A stretch of 64,000 nt of DNA from Haloechinothrix sp033042135 (GCF_033042135.1 NZ_WBXM01000015.1:17706-81705); one strand, 5' to 3'; shown: positions 33,398 to 42,669, numbered from the stretch's first letter. Notes: generated by a model from the sequence alone, not told the origin. Program-made: numbers and translations.

Positions 33398-36301
33398 TCA
33401 GCTGCAGCCGGAGGTGGCGCCGCAGCCCTCGCAGGCGTAGCAGGACCCGGCTGGCCGCATCTTCGTGCCGCAGGTCATGCACAGCGGAGCGTCCGCGGCC
33501 TTACCGAGCTTGGCCTCCAGCAGCTCGGTCGTGGTGTGCGCCTCGGGGGTCTGCTGGTCATCGTTCATGACGGGGGCAGCCGAACGCTCGGCCGACTCGG
33601 AGCTCGTCGCGCTCGCATCGACGGTGCTGCGCAACGCTTCGAGATCCACCTCCTCCGTCTCCCCTGAGGACGCGGGCCGCTCCTGCTGTTCGGTCAGCGC
33701 CGCCGTGCGCTCCGCCGCGGTGAAGATGCCGAGCTGCTCCCGCTTCTCGTACGGCAGGTAGTCCAGCGCGAGCCTGCGGAACAGGTAGTCCAACACGCTG
33801 GTGGCCATCCGGATATCGGGGTCGTCGGTCATCCCGGCCGGTTCGAACCGCAGGTTCTGGAACTTGCTGACGTAGAACTCGAGCGGGATACCGTACTGCA
33901 GGCCGACCGAGATCGACATCGAGAACGCGTCCATCACCCCGGCGAGCGTGGATCCCTGCTTGCCGAGCTTGACGAAGATCTCGCCGAGTCCGTCATCCGG
34001 ATACTCGCCCGCGTGCAGGTACCCCTCTGCGCCACCGACCGTGAACGACACGGTCTGGCTCGGCCGCTTCTTCGGCAGCCGCTTGCGAACCGGGCGGTAC
34101 TCCACGATCGGTTCCTGCGCGACCGTCGCACCAGCGTCGGCGGACTCCTGTTTGGCCGAATCACCGCTACCGGTGGACAGTGGCTGGCCGACCTTGCAGT
34201 TGTCCCGGTAGATCGCCAGGGCCTTCAAGCCGAGACGCCATCCCTGGAAGTAAATCTCCTCGACATCCTCCACCGTCGCGGACTCCGGCATGTTCACCGT
34301 CTTGGAGATCGCCCCGGAGATGAACGGCTGGACAGCCGCCATCATGCGCACATGCCCCATCGGGGGGATCGCACGCTCGCCGATGGCGCAGTCGAACACC
34401 GGGTAGTGCTCGGCTTTCAGGCCGGGCGCGTCGATGACGTGCCCGTGCTCGGCGATGTACTCGACGATCGCCTCGATCTGCTCCTCCTGGTACCCCAGCG
34501 AGTGCAGCGCGCGAGGAATCGACCGGTTGACGATCTGCATGGAGCCACCGCCGACCAGCTTCTTGAACTTCACCAGGGAGAAGTCCGGTTCGATCCCGGT
34601 GGTGTCACAGTCCATCATGAACCCGATCGTTCCGGTCGGGGCGAGCACGCTCGCCTGGGCGTTGCGCCACCCGTGCTTGCTGCCCAGCTCGATACCGCGC
34701 TGCCACTCGGTTGTGGCCAAACGGCGCACGGCGACGTCGTTGGTGTCCCTTGGCTGGATCGCGTCGTTGGCCGCCGAGTGCTTGCGCATCACCCGCTGAT
34801 GCGCTTCGCTGTTGCGAGCGTAGCCCTCGTACGGCCCCACCGCCCCGGCGAGCTCGGCGGAACGGCGGTACGACACCGCCGTCATCAGCGAGGTAATCGC
34901 AGCGGCGAGCGCCCGCCCGTCCTCGGAGTCGTAAGCGTGGCCGGTCGCCATCAGCAGCGCACCGAGGTTGGCGTAGCCGATGCCGAGCTGCCGGTACTTG
35001 CGCGTGGTGTCACCGATCGCCTCGGTGGGAAAGTCCGCGAAGCAGATCGAGATGTCCATCGCCGTGATCACCAACTCCACGGCCTTGGCGAACAGCTCCG
35101 CGTCGAAGGTGCCGTCCTCGACGAGGAACTTCATCAGGTTCAGCGACGCGAGGTTGCAGCTGGAATTATCCAGGTGCATGTACTCCGAGCAGGGGTTGGA
35201 CGCGGTGATCCGGCCCGTCTCCGGGCAGGTGTGCCAGTCGTTGATGGTGTCGTCGTACTGCAGCCCGGGATCGGCGCACTCCCATGCAGCGCGTGCCATC
35301 GAACGGAACAGCGACTTCGCGTCGATCTCCTCGACGGTCTCACCGGTGGTCCGCGCACGCAGGCCGAAGGTTGTCGACCCGGCGACCGCCGACATGAACT
35401 CGTCGGACACCCGCACCGAGTTGTTGGCGTTCTGGTACTGCACGGAGCTGATGTCGGTGCCGCCGAGATCCATGTCGAATCCGGCATCACGCAGCGCGCG
35501 GATCTTGTGTTCCTCTCGCGCCTTGGTCTCGACGAACTCCTCGATATCGGGGTGGTCCACATCGAGCACCACCATCTTCGCGGCACGGCGAGTCGCACCG
35601 CCGGACTTGATGGTGCCAGCCGAGGCATCGGCACCGCGCATGAACGACACCGGCCCCGATGCTGTGCCACCGGAATGCAGCAACTCCCGCGAAGAACGGA
35701 TCCGTGACAGGTTCAGCCCGGCGCCGGAACCGCCCTTGAAGATGAGTCCCTCCTCCTTGTACCAGTTCAGAATGGACTCCATCGTGTCGTCGACCGACAG
35801 GATGAAGCACGCCGATACCTGCTGCTTGGAGGCCGTGCCCACGTTGAACCACACCGGGGAGTTGAAGCTGAAGTACTGGTGCAGCAGCATCCAGGTCAGC
35901 TCGTGCGCGAACACCTCGGCGTCGGCCTCCGTGGCGAAGTAGCCGTGCTGGCGCCCGGCTTCGGTGTAGGTCGACACCACCCGGTCGATCAGCTGCTTGA
36001 GGCTGTACTCGCGCTCCTCGGTGCCCAGCGCACCCCGGAAGTACTTGCTCACCACGATGTTGGTGGCGTTCAGCGACCAGAAGTCGGGGAACTCGACGCC
36101 TCGCTGCTCGAAGTTCACCGTGCCGTCACGCCAGTTGGTCATCACGACGTCACGGCGCTCCCAGGTGACCTCGTCGTAAGGGTGCACCCCTTCCGTGGTG
36201 AACACCCGCTCCACCCGGAGTCCGCGGCCTTCCCCCTTGGCTGAGCCCTTGCCCTTGGCAGAGCGCCCAGATTTCGCTTCGACTCCGACGGTCTCCGTCA
36301 T
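33398..36301 (-). CDS. nrdJ: Vitamin B12-dependent (class II) ribonucleoside-diphosphate reductase
   Basis: A 967-residue adenosylcobalamin-dependent reductase that makes deoxyribonucleotides with or without oxygen. Visible features are VSACFILSVDDTMESI and ASNPCSEYMHLDNSSCNLAS (active-site cysteines and the radical loop), SVLAPTGTIGFMMDCDTTG, and a C-terminal cysteine-rich tail (CMTCGTKMRP, CYACEGCG) that shuttles electrons or binds zinc. Length matches Streptomyces NrdJ; no intein is present. The ATG at 36301 has GAGGGAG. nrdR lies 179 bases upstream, the arrangement of Streptomyces nrdR-nrdJ, so NrdR probably represses the operon. I found no cobalamin riboswitch in the gap. Confidence 0.96.
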   Translation of the reverse strand: MTETVGVEAKSGRSAKGKGSAKGEGRGLRVERVFTTEGVHPYDEVTWERRDVVMTNWRDGTVNFEQRGVEFPDFWSLNATNIVVSKYFRGALGTEEREYSLKQLIDRVVSTYTEAGRQHGYFATEADAEVFAHELTWMLLHQYFSFNSPVWFNVGTASKQQVSACFILSVDDTMESILNWYKEEGLIFKGGSGAGLNLSRIRSSRELLHSGGTASGPVSFMRGADASAGTIKSGGATRRAAKMVVLDVDHPDIEEFVETKAREEHKIRALRDAGFDMDLGGTDISSVQYQNANNSVRVSDEFMSAVAGSTTFGLRARTTGETVEEIDAKSLFRSMARAAWECADPGLQYDDTINDWHTCPETGRITASNPCSEYMHLDNSSCNLASLNLMKFLVEDGTFDAELFAKAVELVITAMDISICFADFPTEAIGDTTRKYRQLGIGYANLGALLMATGHAYDSEDGRALAAAITSLMTAVSYRRSAELAGAVGPYEGYARNSEAHQRVMRKHSAANDAIQPRDTNDVAVRRLATTEWQRGIELGSKHGWRNAQASVLAPTGTIGFMMDCDTTGIEPDFSLVKFKKLVGGGSMQIVNRSIPRALHSLGYQEEQIEAIVEYIAEHGHVIDAPGLKAEHYPVFDCAIGERAIPPMGHVRMMAAVQPFISGAISKTVNMPESATVEDVEEIYFQGWRLGLKALAIYRDNCKVGQPLSTGSGDSAKQESADAGATVAQEPIVEYRPVRKRLPKKRPSQTVSFTVGGAEGYLHAGEYPDDGLGEIFVKLGKQGSTLAGVMDAFSMSISVGLQYGIPLEFYVSKFQNLRFEPAGMTDDPDIRMATSVLDYLFRRLALDYLPYEKREQLGIFTAAERTAALTEQQERPASSGETEEVDLEALRSTVDASATSSESAERSAAPVMNDDQQTPEAHTTTELLEAKLGKAADAPLCMTCGTKMRPAGSCYACEGCGATSGCS

Positions 36302-36480
36302 CACATCTCCCTCACTCCGGCGCCGCCCCGGATCCCCCGGTCTGCTCGAGCGCCTCTCCGAACCGATTTTCTCGTGCTGTGTCTTCGCGGCCACTGCCCG
36401 CACCAGCGCATCCCGCGACTGTCGGGCCCTACATGCCGTCACCGCCCCGTATCACCGAGGCCGCTCGCGCCGTCACTCCG

Positions 36481-36984
36481 CTACCGCGACGCCGCCCGAT
36501 CGCCAGCCTCGCCATCACTGCCTGCCGCCTCGTCGCCGGCCATGACCTCGCGCAGGCCCGCGATCTCCTTCTCGAAGTCCTCGATCGAGGAGAACGCCCG
36601 GTACACGCTGGCGAATCGCAGATAGGCCACGCTGTCCAACTCACGAAGCGGCCCCAGGATCGCCAGGCCGACCTCGTGGCTGGGAATCTCCGCCGCGCCT
36701 GCCGAACGGATCGATTCCTCCACGCGGTGCGCCAGCTGCTGGATGTCGTCGTCGTCGACGGGACGGCCCTGGCAGGCGCGTCGCACCCCGGTCACCACCT
36801 TGTCCCGGTTGAACTGCTCGGTGACCCCTGACTTCTTGACCACCGCCAACACCATCGTCTCCGACGTCGTGAATCGCCGCCCGCACGCCGAGCACGAGCG
36901 GCGACGCCTGATCGCCTGGCCCTCATCCACCTCGCGCGAGTCGACCACCCTCGATTCGGTGTTCCGGCAGAACGGGCACCGCAT
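36481..36984 (-). CDS. nrdR: Transcriptional repressor NrdR
   Basis: A 167-residue regulator that senses ATP/dATP and represses ribonucleotide reductase genes. The N-terminal zinc ribbon has C3, C6 (MRCPFC) and C31, C34 (CSACGRRF); the ATP-cone follows (VKKSGVTEQFNRDKVVTGVR). The C-terminal 15 residues are disordered. The ATG at 36984 has GGAAGGTGAG upstream. It is the first gene of nrdR-nrdJ and its own upstream region has candidate NrdR boxes, implying autoregulation. Confidence 0.96.
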   Translation of the reverse strand: MRCPFCRNTESRVVDSREVDEGQAIRRRRSCSACGRRFTTSETMVLAVVKKSGVTEQFNRDKVVTGVRRACQGRPVDDDDIQQLAHRVEESIRSAGAAEIPSHEVGLAILGPLRELDSVAYLRFASVYRAFSSIEDFEKEIAGLREVMAGDEAAGSDGEAGDRAASR

Positions 36985-37130
36985 CGCGTACTCACCTTCC
37001 TCTCGCGCGTCGAACCGGTCCCCGCACCCGCGAACCGAAACCCGGCTACGGCGATCGACCTGTGGATGCCGGGTGAACGACAGCCACCCCGCTGTGGACC
37101 ACAGCTCCCAGTTCCGCCCCAACCTGTGGA

Positions 37131-37162
37131 GCAACTACATCCATGTAACTACTACATGTTGG
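37131..37162 (-). promoter_or_regulatory. Candidate NrdR boxes
   Basis: An inverted repeat TACAT-CC-ATGTA (37136-37147) is followed by ACTACATGTTGG (37151-37162) with a central ACATGT palindrome; the centres are 15 bases apart. The AT-rich core in GC-rich DNA about 150 bases before nrdR resembles tandem NrdR boxes, although reported boxes are usually about 31 bases centre to centre. Confidence 0.4.
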
Positions 37163-37261
37163 GGTCGACGATAGATCGCATTCCGACGCTCCGCAAGCGA
37201 CCCGCCCCGGCCGGGTGAGAGTCCACGCGGTGAGCTGCCGCACCCTCGTCCCGGTTTCGGG

Positions 37262-37771
37262 TCATTGCCCGCCATGACTGGTCCCGTCATGAGTGGGCAC
37301 GGTGAGCACCGAGCCGATCTCGACAGCGCCCGCATCCGCACCCACGGTGGAGTTCAGCTCCCGAATACGGTCGATCACCGCACGAGGGTCGCTGGCCGGA
37401 GCGTGCGTCCGGGCGATGTCCCACAGCGACTCCCCCTCTGCCACGGTAACCACCGTGGTCCGTTGCGGCACCTCGCCCATCGTGACTCCCGCGAGACCAC
37501 CGAAGGTGACCGCCACCACCACGATGATCGCGCAGATCGCCACCACGACCACGGCGATCATCAACCCACGCTCACCGTGGCCGGGCTGGTGCGGCACGCG
37601 GCACGCAACGGGCCGTGGCAGCACCCGCTCCGTGGCACCGCGCACTCCGGCGACCGGCCGCCGCATCGTCTCCTGCCGCCGAAGGCCAACTTGCGGGCCG
37701 TGACGCGGCAGACCGCTCCGGACGGCGCGCGGCTCATGTTCGGATCGATGGGTGCTCATCGGGACCGGCAT
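37262..37771 (-). CDS. LysM-domain membrane protein, ChiZ (Rv2719c)-like
   Basis: A 169-residue membrane protein. The first ~65 residues are basic and cytoplasmic, one helix follows (LMIAVVVVAICAIIVVVAVT), and a C-terminal LysM peptidoglycan-binding domain (VTVAEGESLWDIARTHAP, then GSVLTVPTHDG). Rv2719c, at the same place beside lexA, is a SOS-induced cell-wall hydrolase/division inhibitor; its hydrolase region is not obvious here, so only the division-inhibitor analogy is made. GAGGAGGAA precedes the ATG at 37771. A LexA box lies 71 bases upstream, which supports damage-induced expression. Confidence 0.85.
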   Translation of the reverse strand: MPVPMSTHRSEHEPRAVRSGLPRHGPQVGLRRQETMRRPVAGVRGATERVLPRPVACRVPHQPGHGERGLMIAVVVVAICAIIVVVAVTFGGLAGVTMGEVPQRTTVVTVAEGESLWDIARTHAPASDPRAVIDRIRELNSTVGADAGAVEIGSVLTVPTHDGTSHGGQ

Positions 37772-37841
37772 CGCGGTTCCTCCTCGTTGCCACCGGGCTC
37801 CCACCGAGGCGGGACCGTACCCGGCCTCGCGACGGGAGCAC

Positions 37842-37857
37842 TCGAACATTCGTTCTA
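37842..37857 (-). promoter_or_regulatory. LexA (SOS) box upstream of the LysM gene
   Basis: TCGAAC-ATTC-GTTCTA on the plus strand differs at one arm position from the actinobacterial SOS consensus TCGAAC-N4-GTTCGA. It lies 71 bases before the LysM-protein start and on the lexA-divergent side, as in mycobacteria. Confidence 0.75.
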
Positions 37858-37936
37858 TCGAACGCCTGGGCGGATTTGTACCACGGCGCACCGACAGAAT
37901 CGAGTGCGTTGTGCCGGTCCGAGTCCACACGGTCCT

Positions 37937-38002
37937 GCTCACGGGCCGCTCACGGGCCACTCACAGGCCGCTCACAGGCCGCTCACAGGCCGCTCACAGG
38001 CC
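37937..38002. repeat. Six tandem 11-bp repeats in the LysM-lexA divergent region
   Basis: Six head-to-tail copies of an 11-base unit: GCTCACGGGCC twice, ACTCACAGGCC once, then GCTCACAGGCC three times, followed by a partial GCTCGGGC. The array lies in a 566-base noncoding gap (37772-38337) between two LexA boxes. A period of 11 bases is close to one helical turn. Confidence 0.9.
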
Positions 38003-38167
38003 GCTCGGGCACCGCTACGCCCGCGGCCAGAGCACACTCGCCGCCGGGCCTGGAGCCGACAGACTGATGAACAACCCTCCGTGTCCCTGTCCAAAGTCGG
38101 GCTATTCATCACACGGACCACCGGCACACCCCTATACGAACTCACCCTCGACCCTTCGGCGTGTCGC

Positions 38168-38183
38168 TCGAACAGCTGTTTGA
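38168..38183 (+). promoter_or_regulatory. LexA (SOS) box upstream of lexA
   Basis: TCGAAC-AGCT-GTTTGA matches the SOS consensus at 11 of 12 arm positions. It lies 155 bases before the lexA GTG, consistent with autorepression. Confidence 0.78.
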
Positions 38184-38337
38184 GGTACGCGGCTTTGCGC
38201 GCTACCGTTTGGAGTAGCGGTGGCCACATCGAAACGGGCCAGCGAAGCGAGCCGACGGGCGGGATGTCCGCCGCGGTAGGCGTGCGAGGCGGGCCCGTAC
38301 ACCAGGGCGCAGGGACGACTCTCTTGGAGGCTGAGCG

Positions 38338-39123
38338 GTGGCAGGGCAAGACAAGGCCGCATCCCGACCCGATCCGGGAAAGCAACGGTCGGCGGCGAAG
38401 AAGGACGAACCGGATGCGGCGGGTCAGGCAGCCGACGGCAACGTGCACACGCTCTCCCCTGCGGGCGAGCGGGGTGATCTCACCATCCGTCAGGGCCAGA
38501 TCCTGGAGGTCATCCGTTCCTGGGTCCGGCGGCTCGGATACCCGCCGAGCGTGCGCGAGATCGGTGACGCCGTCGGACTGACGTCTACCTCCTCGGTCGC
38601 GCACCAGCTGCAGGCGCTCCAGCGCAAGGGCTACCTCCGCAGGGACCCGAACCGGCCACGCGCGGTAGGAGTCTTTCCGGCCGATGTGGACCCCAGCGAG
38701 ATCGGCGCCCCACCGGACGCCGCTGGCGAGGACGAACGTGCCGCCAAGCCGGTCTACATCCCGCTGGTGGGACGCATCGCCGCGGGTGGCCCGGTGCTGG
38801 CCGAGGAGTCCATCGAGGACGTGTTCCCGCTACCGCGCGAGGTCGTCGGCGAGGGCGAGCTGTTCGTGCTCAGCGTCAAGGGCGACTCGATGGTTGACGC
38901 CGCCATCACCGACGGCGACTGGGTAGTCGTCCGCAAGCAGCCGAGCGCGGACAACGGCGAGATCGTCGCGGCCATGATCGAGGGCGAAGCCACTGTCAAG
39001 ACGTTCAAGCGCACCCCAGACGGTCACGTGTGGCTGCTGCCGCGCAACGAGGCGTACGAGCCCATCCCCGGCGACGAGTCCACCGTGCTCGGCAAGGTCG
39101 TCGCGGTGCTGCGGCGGCTGTAG
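38338..39123 (+). CDS. lexA: LexA repressor
   Basis: A 261-residue SOS repressor with self-cleavage activity. A 45-residue Lys/Asp-rich extension precedes the winged helix (LTIRQGQILEVIRSWVRRLG, recognition helix TSTSSVAHQLQAL). The cleavage bond is A149-G150 in VGRIAAGGPV; the serine is S184 in GDSMVDAAI and the lysine K221 in EATVKTFKR. All catalytic residues are intact. The GTG at 38338 has GGAGG 8 bases upstream. It is divergent from the LysM gene across 566 bases that hold two SOS boxes and an 11-bp repeat array. RecA at 60 kb is the co-protease. Confidence 0.97.
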   Translation: MAGQDKAASRPDPGKQRSAAKKDEPDAAGQAADGNVHTLSPAGERGDLTIRQGQILEVIRSWVRRLGYPPSVREIGDAVGLTSTSSVAHQLQALQRKGYLRRDPNRPRAVGVFPADVDPSEIGAPPDAAGEDERAAKPVYIPLVGRIAAGGPVLAEESIEDVFPLPREVVGEGELFVLSVKGDSMVDAAITDGDWVVVRKQPSADNGEIVAAMIEGEATVKTFKRTPDGHVWLLPRNEAYEPIPGDESTVLGKVVAVLRRL

Positions 39124-39144
39124 CTCCCGGAGGCCAACGGCCCT

Positions 39145-39160
39145 CCACCGCTACCGGTGG
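39145..39160. terminator. lexA terminator hairpin
   Basis: CCACCG-CTAC-CGGTGG is a 6-base stem with a tetraloop 22 bases past the lexA stop; it reaches into the last codons of the convergent secreted-protein gene, so it may act in both directions. Confidence 0.45.
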
Positions 39161-40239
39161 CTCCGCCGGGCGCGCCACGTTGCCACGGCGATCACGAGTA
39201 TCACCGCCAGGCCGCCGGCGGCGATCACGGCGAGCCGCTCCGGGGATCGCCACACGTCGATCCAGCCGGTGGCCTCGATCGCCCCGGAGATCGCGGCAGG
39301 CTCGGATGCCCGCTCACCTGCTCCGCCCTGATCCTCCGGTGGGTCGGACACCAGCTGCACCGCCCCCGGCACGGCACGTACCGGCTGGCCGACACCCTCG
39401 CTGGTCGACAGCAACGTGCCGTCCGGCTCGAACGCGAGCGCCTCCCCCTGCGGCTCGTCCGGCAGCGGGATCCGCACCGGCTCCCGCTGCAGTGCGGCGA
39501 CCACGTCGCCGTCCGGTGCGGCGAACAGGTAGGCATCGGTGTAGGTGCGCAGCGCGATGACGCCGCCATCAGCGCTGACCGCCCCGCCGGTGACCAGCAC
39601 CGAACCGAGGAAACCCGCCGGACCGCCCGTGGTGTCCGTCGGGCTGATCGTCAGCTCCGCGACCCGCTCCAGCGGCGTCGGCCCGGGACTGCGCAACGGC
39701 TCCTCGGGACGGTACACACCTGGGCGGCCGGTCTCGGTCTTGGTGACGATGTGCGGTACACCGTCGCGGTCCAGCAGCAGCGCCTCCGCATCGCGCGGCC
39801 CGTCCGGGTAGGTCAACCGGTACAGAGTCGCCCGGCCGTCCGGGGCGAGTTCGTGCAGCGCGACGGTATCCCGTTCCCGGTGATTGTCCCCGGTGTCCGA
39901 GAGCCACAGCGTGCCGTCGGGGCCTCGGGCGAGATCCTCGACGTCGAACGGGTTGGTGTCGTCGGTGCGCACCTCGCGCACCACGCAGTCGCGGTCGAGG
40001 ACGTACACTTCGAGCCGCCATCCCCCGTCGTTGACGACGTACCAGTGATCGCCGTCGGCGACCATCCCCGAGATGGCCGGGAGACGCTCGTCGTCGATGA
40101 TGCACAGGGTATGCGGGCTCGGCACCCCGTCCGGTTCGGCCGCGACCGGTGCCGCACCACCGATCAGCAGCGCGAGGCAGGCCACCGCGACTAGTACCGG
40201 CCGGGCGGCCCTGCCCTGGCCGCTACACCGCGGCCCCAT
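39151..40239 (-). CDS. Secreted, membrane-anchored propeller-like protein
   Basis: A 362-residue exported protein without an assigned family. A signal peptide (ARPVLVAVACLALLIGGAAP) ends near AAEPDG, the body has repeated short beta-rich blocks such as GPDGTLWLSDTGDNHRERDT and FEPDGTLLSTSEG that suggest an NHL/beta-propeller fold, and a C-terminal helix (LAVIAAGGLAVILVIAVATW) with basic tail anchors it. The region around 290-325 is disordered. The ATG at 40239 lies inside the end of hflX (17-base overlap), so translation is coupled. The ligand is unknown; it may sense or bind cell-wall material. Confidence 0.75.
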   Translation of the reverse strand: MGPRCSGQGRAARPVLVAVACLALLIGGAAPVAAEPDGVPSPHTLCIIDDERLPAISGMVADGDHWYVVNDGGWRLEVYVLDRDCVVREVRTDDTNPFDVEDLARGPDGTLWLSDTGDNHRERDTVALHELAPDGRATLYRLTYPDGPRDAEALLLDRDGVPHIVTKTETGRPGVYRPEEPLRSPGPTPLERVAELTISPTDTTGGPAGFLGSVLVTGGAVSADGGVIALRTYTDAYLFAAPDGDVVAALQREPVRIPLPDEPQGEALAFEPDGTLLSTSEGVGQPVRAVPGAVQLVSDPPEDQGGAGERASEPAAISGAIEATGWIDVWRSPERLAVIAAGGLAVILVIAVATWRARRSHR

Positions 40240-41689
40240 CGACCGAGAACTCGCGCAGCACCCCGGCCAGTGATGGTGGCACGCGGGCGCTGAGATGGGT
40301 ACCGGCGGCCACGTACTCCTCCAGCAGTACCTCGCCTTCCGCGTGGGCGCGCGCGACCAGCTCGCCCCTGGTGTAGGGCACGAGCGCGTCGACGAACACG
40401 TCCGGGCGCGGCAAGCGGTCGGCGATCGCGGTGACGAGGCCGTCGATCCCGTCACCGGTGTGTGCCGAGACCACCACTGCCTCCGGGAACAAGTGCCGCA
40501 ACCGGGCCACGGTCACACCCTCGGCCTGATCCGCCTTGTTGATCACGAGCAGTTCCGGTGGCAACGAGTCGTCGCGCTGCTCAGCGATCCCCTGCAGCAC
40601 CTCACGCACGGCCTGGACCTGCTCCTCGGGAGCGGCGTCGGCACCGTCGACCACGTGCAGCAGCAGGTCGGCCTCCGCTGCCTCCTCGAGAGTGGAGCGG
40701 AACGCCTCCACGAGCTGGTGCGGCAGGTGCCGCACGAAACCCACCGTGTCGGTCAGCGTGTAGGCACGGCCGTCCGGGGTCTCGGAGCGCCTGGTGGTGG
40801 GATCCAGGGTGGCGAACAGCTCGTCTTCCACCAGCACCCCGGCACCGGTGAGCGCGTTGAGGACGCTGGACTTGCCCGCGTTGGTGTAGCCCACGATGGC
40901 CACACCGGGAACGGCGTTGGCCATGCGCCTGCTGCGTTTCGTCTGCCTGATGGTGTTCATCCCGGCGATGTCCCGGCGCAGCTTCGCCAGCCGCTTGCTG
41001 ATGCGCCTGCGGTCGGTCTCGAGCTTGGTCTCACCGGGGCCCCGCAGCCCGACGCCGCCGCCACCGGCACGGCCACCGGTCTGCCGGGAGAGCGCCTCAC
41101 CCCAACCCCGCAGCCGCGGGATCAGGTACTGCAGCTGGGCCAGCTCGACCTGTGCCTTGCCTTCCTTCGACCGGGCGTGTTGCGCGAAGATGTCCAGGAT
41201 CAACGCCGTCCTGTCGATCACCTTGACCTTGAGCTTGTCCTCCAACTGCCGTAACTGTCCGGGAGCGAGCTCACCATCGGCGATCACGGTGTCCGCACCG
41301 GTGGCACGAACCGTCTCCGCCAGCTCCCGCACCTTGCCGGACCCGATATAGGTCGCCGGGTCGGGACGCCCACGCCGCTGGATGAAGCCCTCGAGCACGT
41401 GGGAGCCCGCAGTCTGCGCGAGCCGCCCCAGCTCGTTGAGGGACTCCTCCGCCTGCGCAGAAGTCCCTTCGGTCCAGACCCCGACCAACACCACACGCTC
41501 CAGCCGCAGCCGCCGGTACTCCACTTCCGTGATGTCCGACAGCTCGGTGGACAACCCGGTCACGCGGCGCAACGCCGCCCGACCTTCCAGATCCAGTTCC
41601 CCCGCGGAGACATCCTCCGCTGCTCGCCCGTTCAGCTGCTGTCGCGCAGCGTCCTCACCCGTGCCGTCACCATGTGCCGTTGCTGTCAT
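40223..41689 (-). CDS. hflX: GTPase HflX
   Basis: A 488-residue ribosome-associated GTPase that splits stalled 70S ribosomes under stress. The N-terminal HflX domain includes GFIQRRGRPDPATYIGSGKV, a coiled-coil with GLRGPGETKLETDRRRISKR, and the G domain: G1 VGYTNAGKSSVLN, G3 LTDTVGFVRHLP, G4 LVINKADQ. GGAG precedes the ATG at 41689. It is the first gene of the pair with the secreted protein, and follows dapF by 103 bases, as in M. tuberculosis (Rv2725c, Rv2726c). Confidence 0.96.
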   Translation of the reverse strand: MTATAHGDGTGEDAARQQLNGRAAEDVSAGELDLEGRAALRRVTGLSTELSDITEVEYRRLRLERVVLVGVWTEGTSAQAEESLNELGRLAQTAGSHVLEGFIQRRGRPDPATYIGSGKVRELAETVRATGADTVIADGELAPGQLRQLEDKLKVKVIDRTALILDIFAQHARSKEGKAQVELAQLQYLIPRLRGWGEALSRQTGGRAGGGGVGLRGPGETKLETDRRRISKRLAKLRRDIAGMNTIRQTKRSRRMANAVPGVAIVGYTNAGKSSVLNALTGAGVLVEDELFATLDPTTRRSETPDGRAYTLTDTVGFVRHLPHQLVEAFRSTLEEAAEADLLLHVVDGADAAPEEQVQAVREVLQGIAEQRDDSLPPELLVINKADQAEGVTVARLRHLFPEAVVVSAHTGDGIDGLVTAIADRLPRPDVFVDALVPYTRGELVARAHAEGEVLLEEYVAAGTHLSARVPPSLAGVLREFSVDGAAV

Positions 41690-41792
41690 CGTGGCTCCAT
41701 CGTCCCACGATGCGGCCCGTCCGGGCGAGTGAATTACCTGACTCGAATGGTTGTTCGACCGCCCGCGGCAGGCGCGCTCCGTGGGGCCGCCC

Positions 41793-42647
41793 TCACGCGG
41801 GTGAGGCCCACCAGCCCTCGTCCAGTTCCCCGGAGGCCAGCAGGACCGCAGGCCCTGTCAGGCTCGCGTCCGTGGTGCCGATGGTGACCGTGACCGTACC
41901 CCCTGGTACGTGCACCGTGCGGGTGCCCTCCCAGACACCGGCGGCGTGCAGCGACACCACAGCGGCGGCGACGGTACCGGTCCCGCATGCGCGGGTTTCC
42001 CCGACGCCGCGCTCGTGGACACGCATCCGTATCGACTCGTCCCCGAGCTCATTGAGGAACTCGAGGTTCACGCCGCGCGGGAAGTGGCGCGCGTCGTAGG
42101 CCGGTTCCTGCCGCAGGTCCAGCTCCGCGATGTCGGTATCGACGCGGCAGACCAGGTGCGGGTTACCCACATCGACCGCGACGCCCGGTAGCGCGAGGCC
42201 GCCAACCGACACCATCGACTCGCCTGTCACCCGCACCGGCCCCATGCTGACGGTGACCGTGCCGTCCGGGTGCACTCGAACCGGACGGTCCCCCGCCCGG
42301 GTGCCCACCACGAACTCGCCGGTGCCCTCACCCGCTGCCCCGGCCACCAGACCCGCCCGCACCAGGTAGCGCGCGAACAGGCGGATGCCGTTGCCGCACA
42401 TCTCGGCCACCGAGCCGTCGGCGTTGCGGTAGTCCATGAACCACTCACCTGCTGATTCGGGCACCGTGTCGCCGAGAGCGGCGCGGCGCACGACCCGCAG
42501 CACCCCGTCGGCGCCGAGGCCGCGCCTGCGGTCGCACAGAGCGCGCACCCGCTCGGTCGTCAGCTCCAGCTCCGCGTCGGGGTCGGGAAGCACCACGAAG
42601 TCGTTCTGCGTGCCGTGGCCCTTGAGGAACGCGATACCCACAGCCAC
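41793..42647 (-). CDS. dapF: Diaminopimelate epimerase
   Basis: A 284-residue enzyme converting LL- to meso-diaminopimelate for lysine and peptidoglycan. The two catalytic cysteines are in SVAEMCGNGIRLFARYL and RACGTGTVAAAV, and FLKGHGTQNDFVVLPD is the conserved N-terminus. The start is a GTG at 42647 or 42641; neither has a clear ribosome site. miaA ends 22 bases upstream, so translation probably continues from that transcript. The 3' end has a CCTCAC-GCGG-GTGAGG hairpin at 41791-41806. Confidence 0.95.
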   Translation of the reverse strand: MAVGIAFLKGHGTQNDFVVLPDPDAELELTTERVRALCDRRRGLGADGVLRVVRRAALGDTVPESAGEWFMDYRNADGSVAEMCGNGIRLFARYLVRAGLVAGAAGEGTGEFVVGTRAGDRPVRVHPDGTVTVSMGPVRVTGESMVSVGGLALPGVAVDVGNPHLVCRVDTDIAELDLRQEPAYDARHFPRGVNLEFLNELGDESIRMRVHERGVGETRACGTGTVAAAVVSLHAAGVWEGTRTVHVPGGTVTVTIGTTDASLTGPAVLLASGELDEGWWASPA

Positions 42648-42669
42648 AGAGACTACGGGGTTGGCGCGA

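Noticed and set aside
33398..36301. Intein in NrdJ
   Set aside because: The protein aligns with the usual full length and no splicing blocks or extra domain were found.
36302..36480. Cobalamin riboswitch before nrdJ
   Set aside because: GGCCACTGCCC occurs only on the opposite strand, and no B12 box is found in the nrdJ direction.
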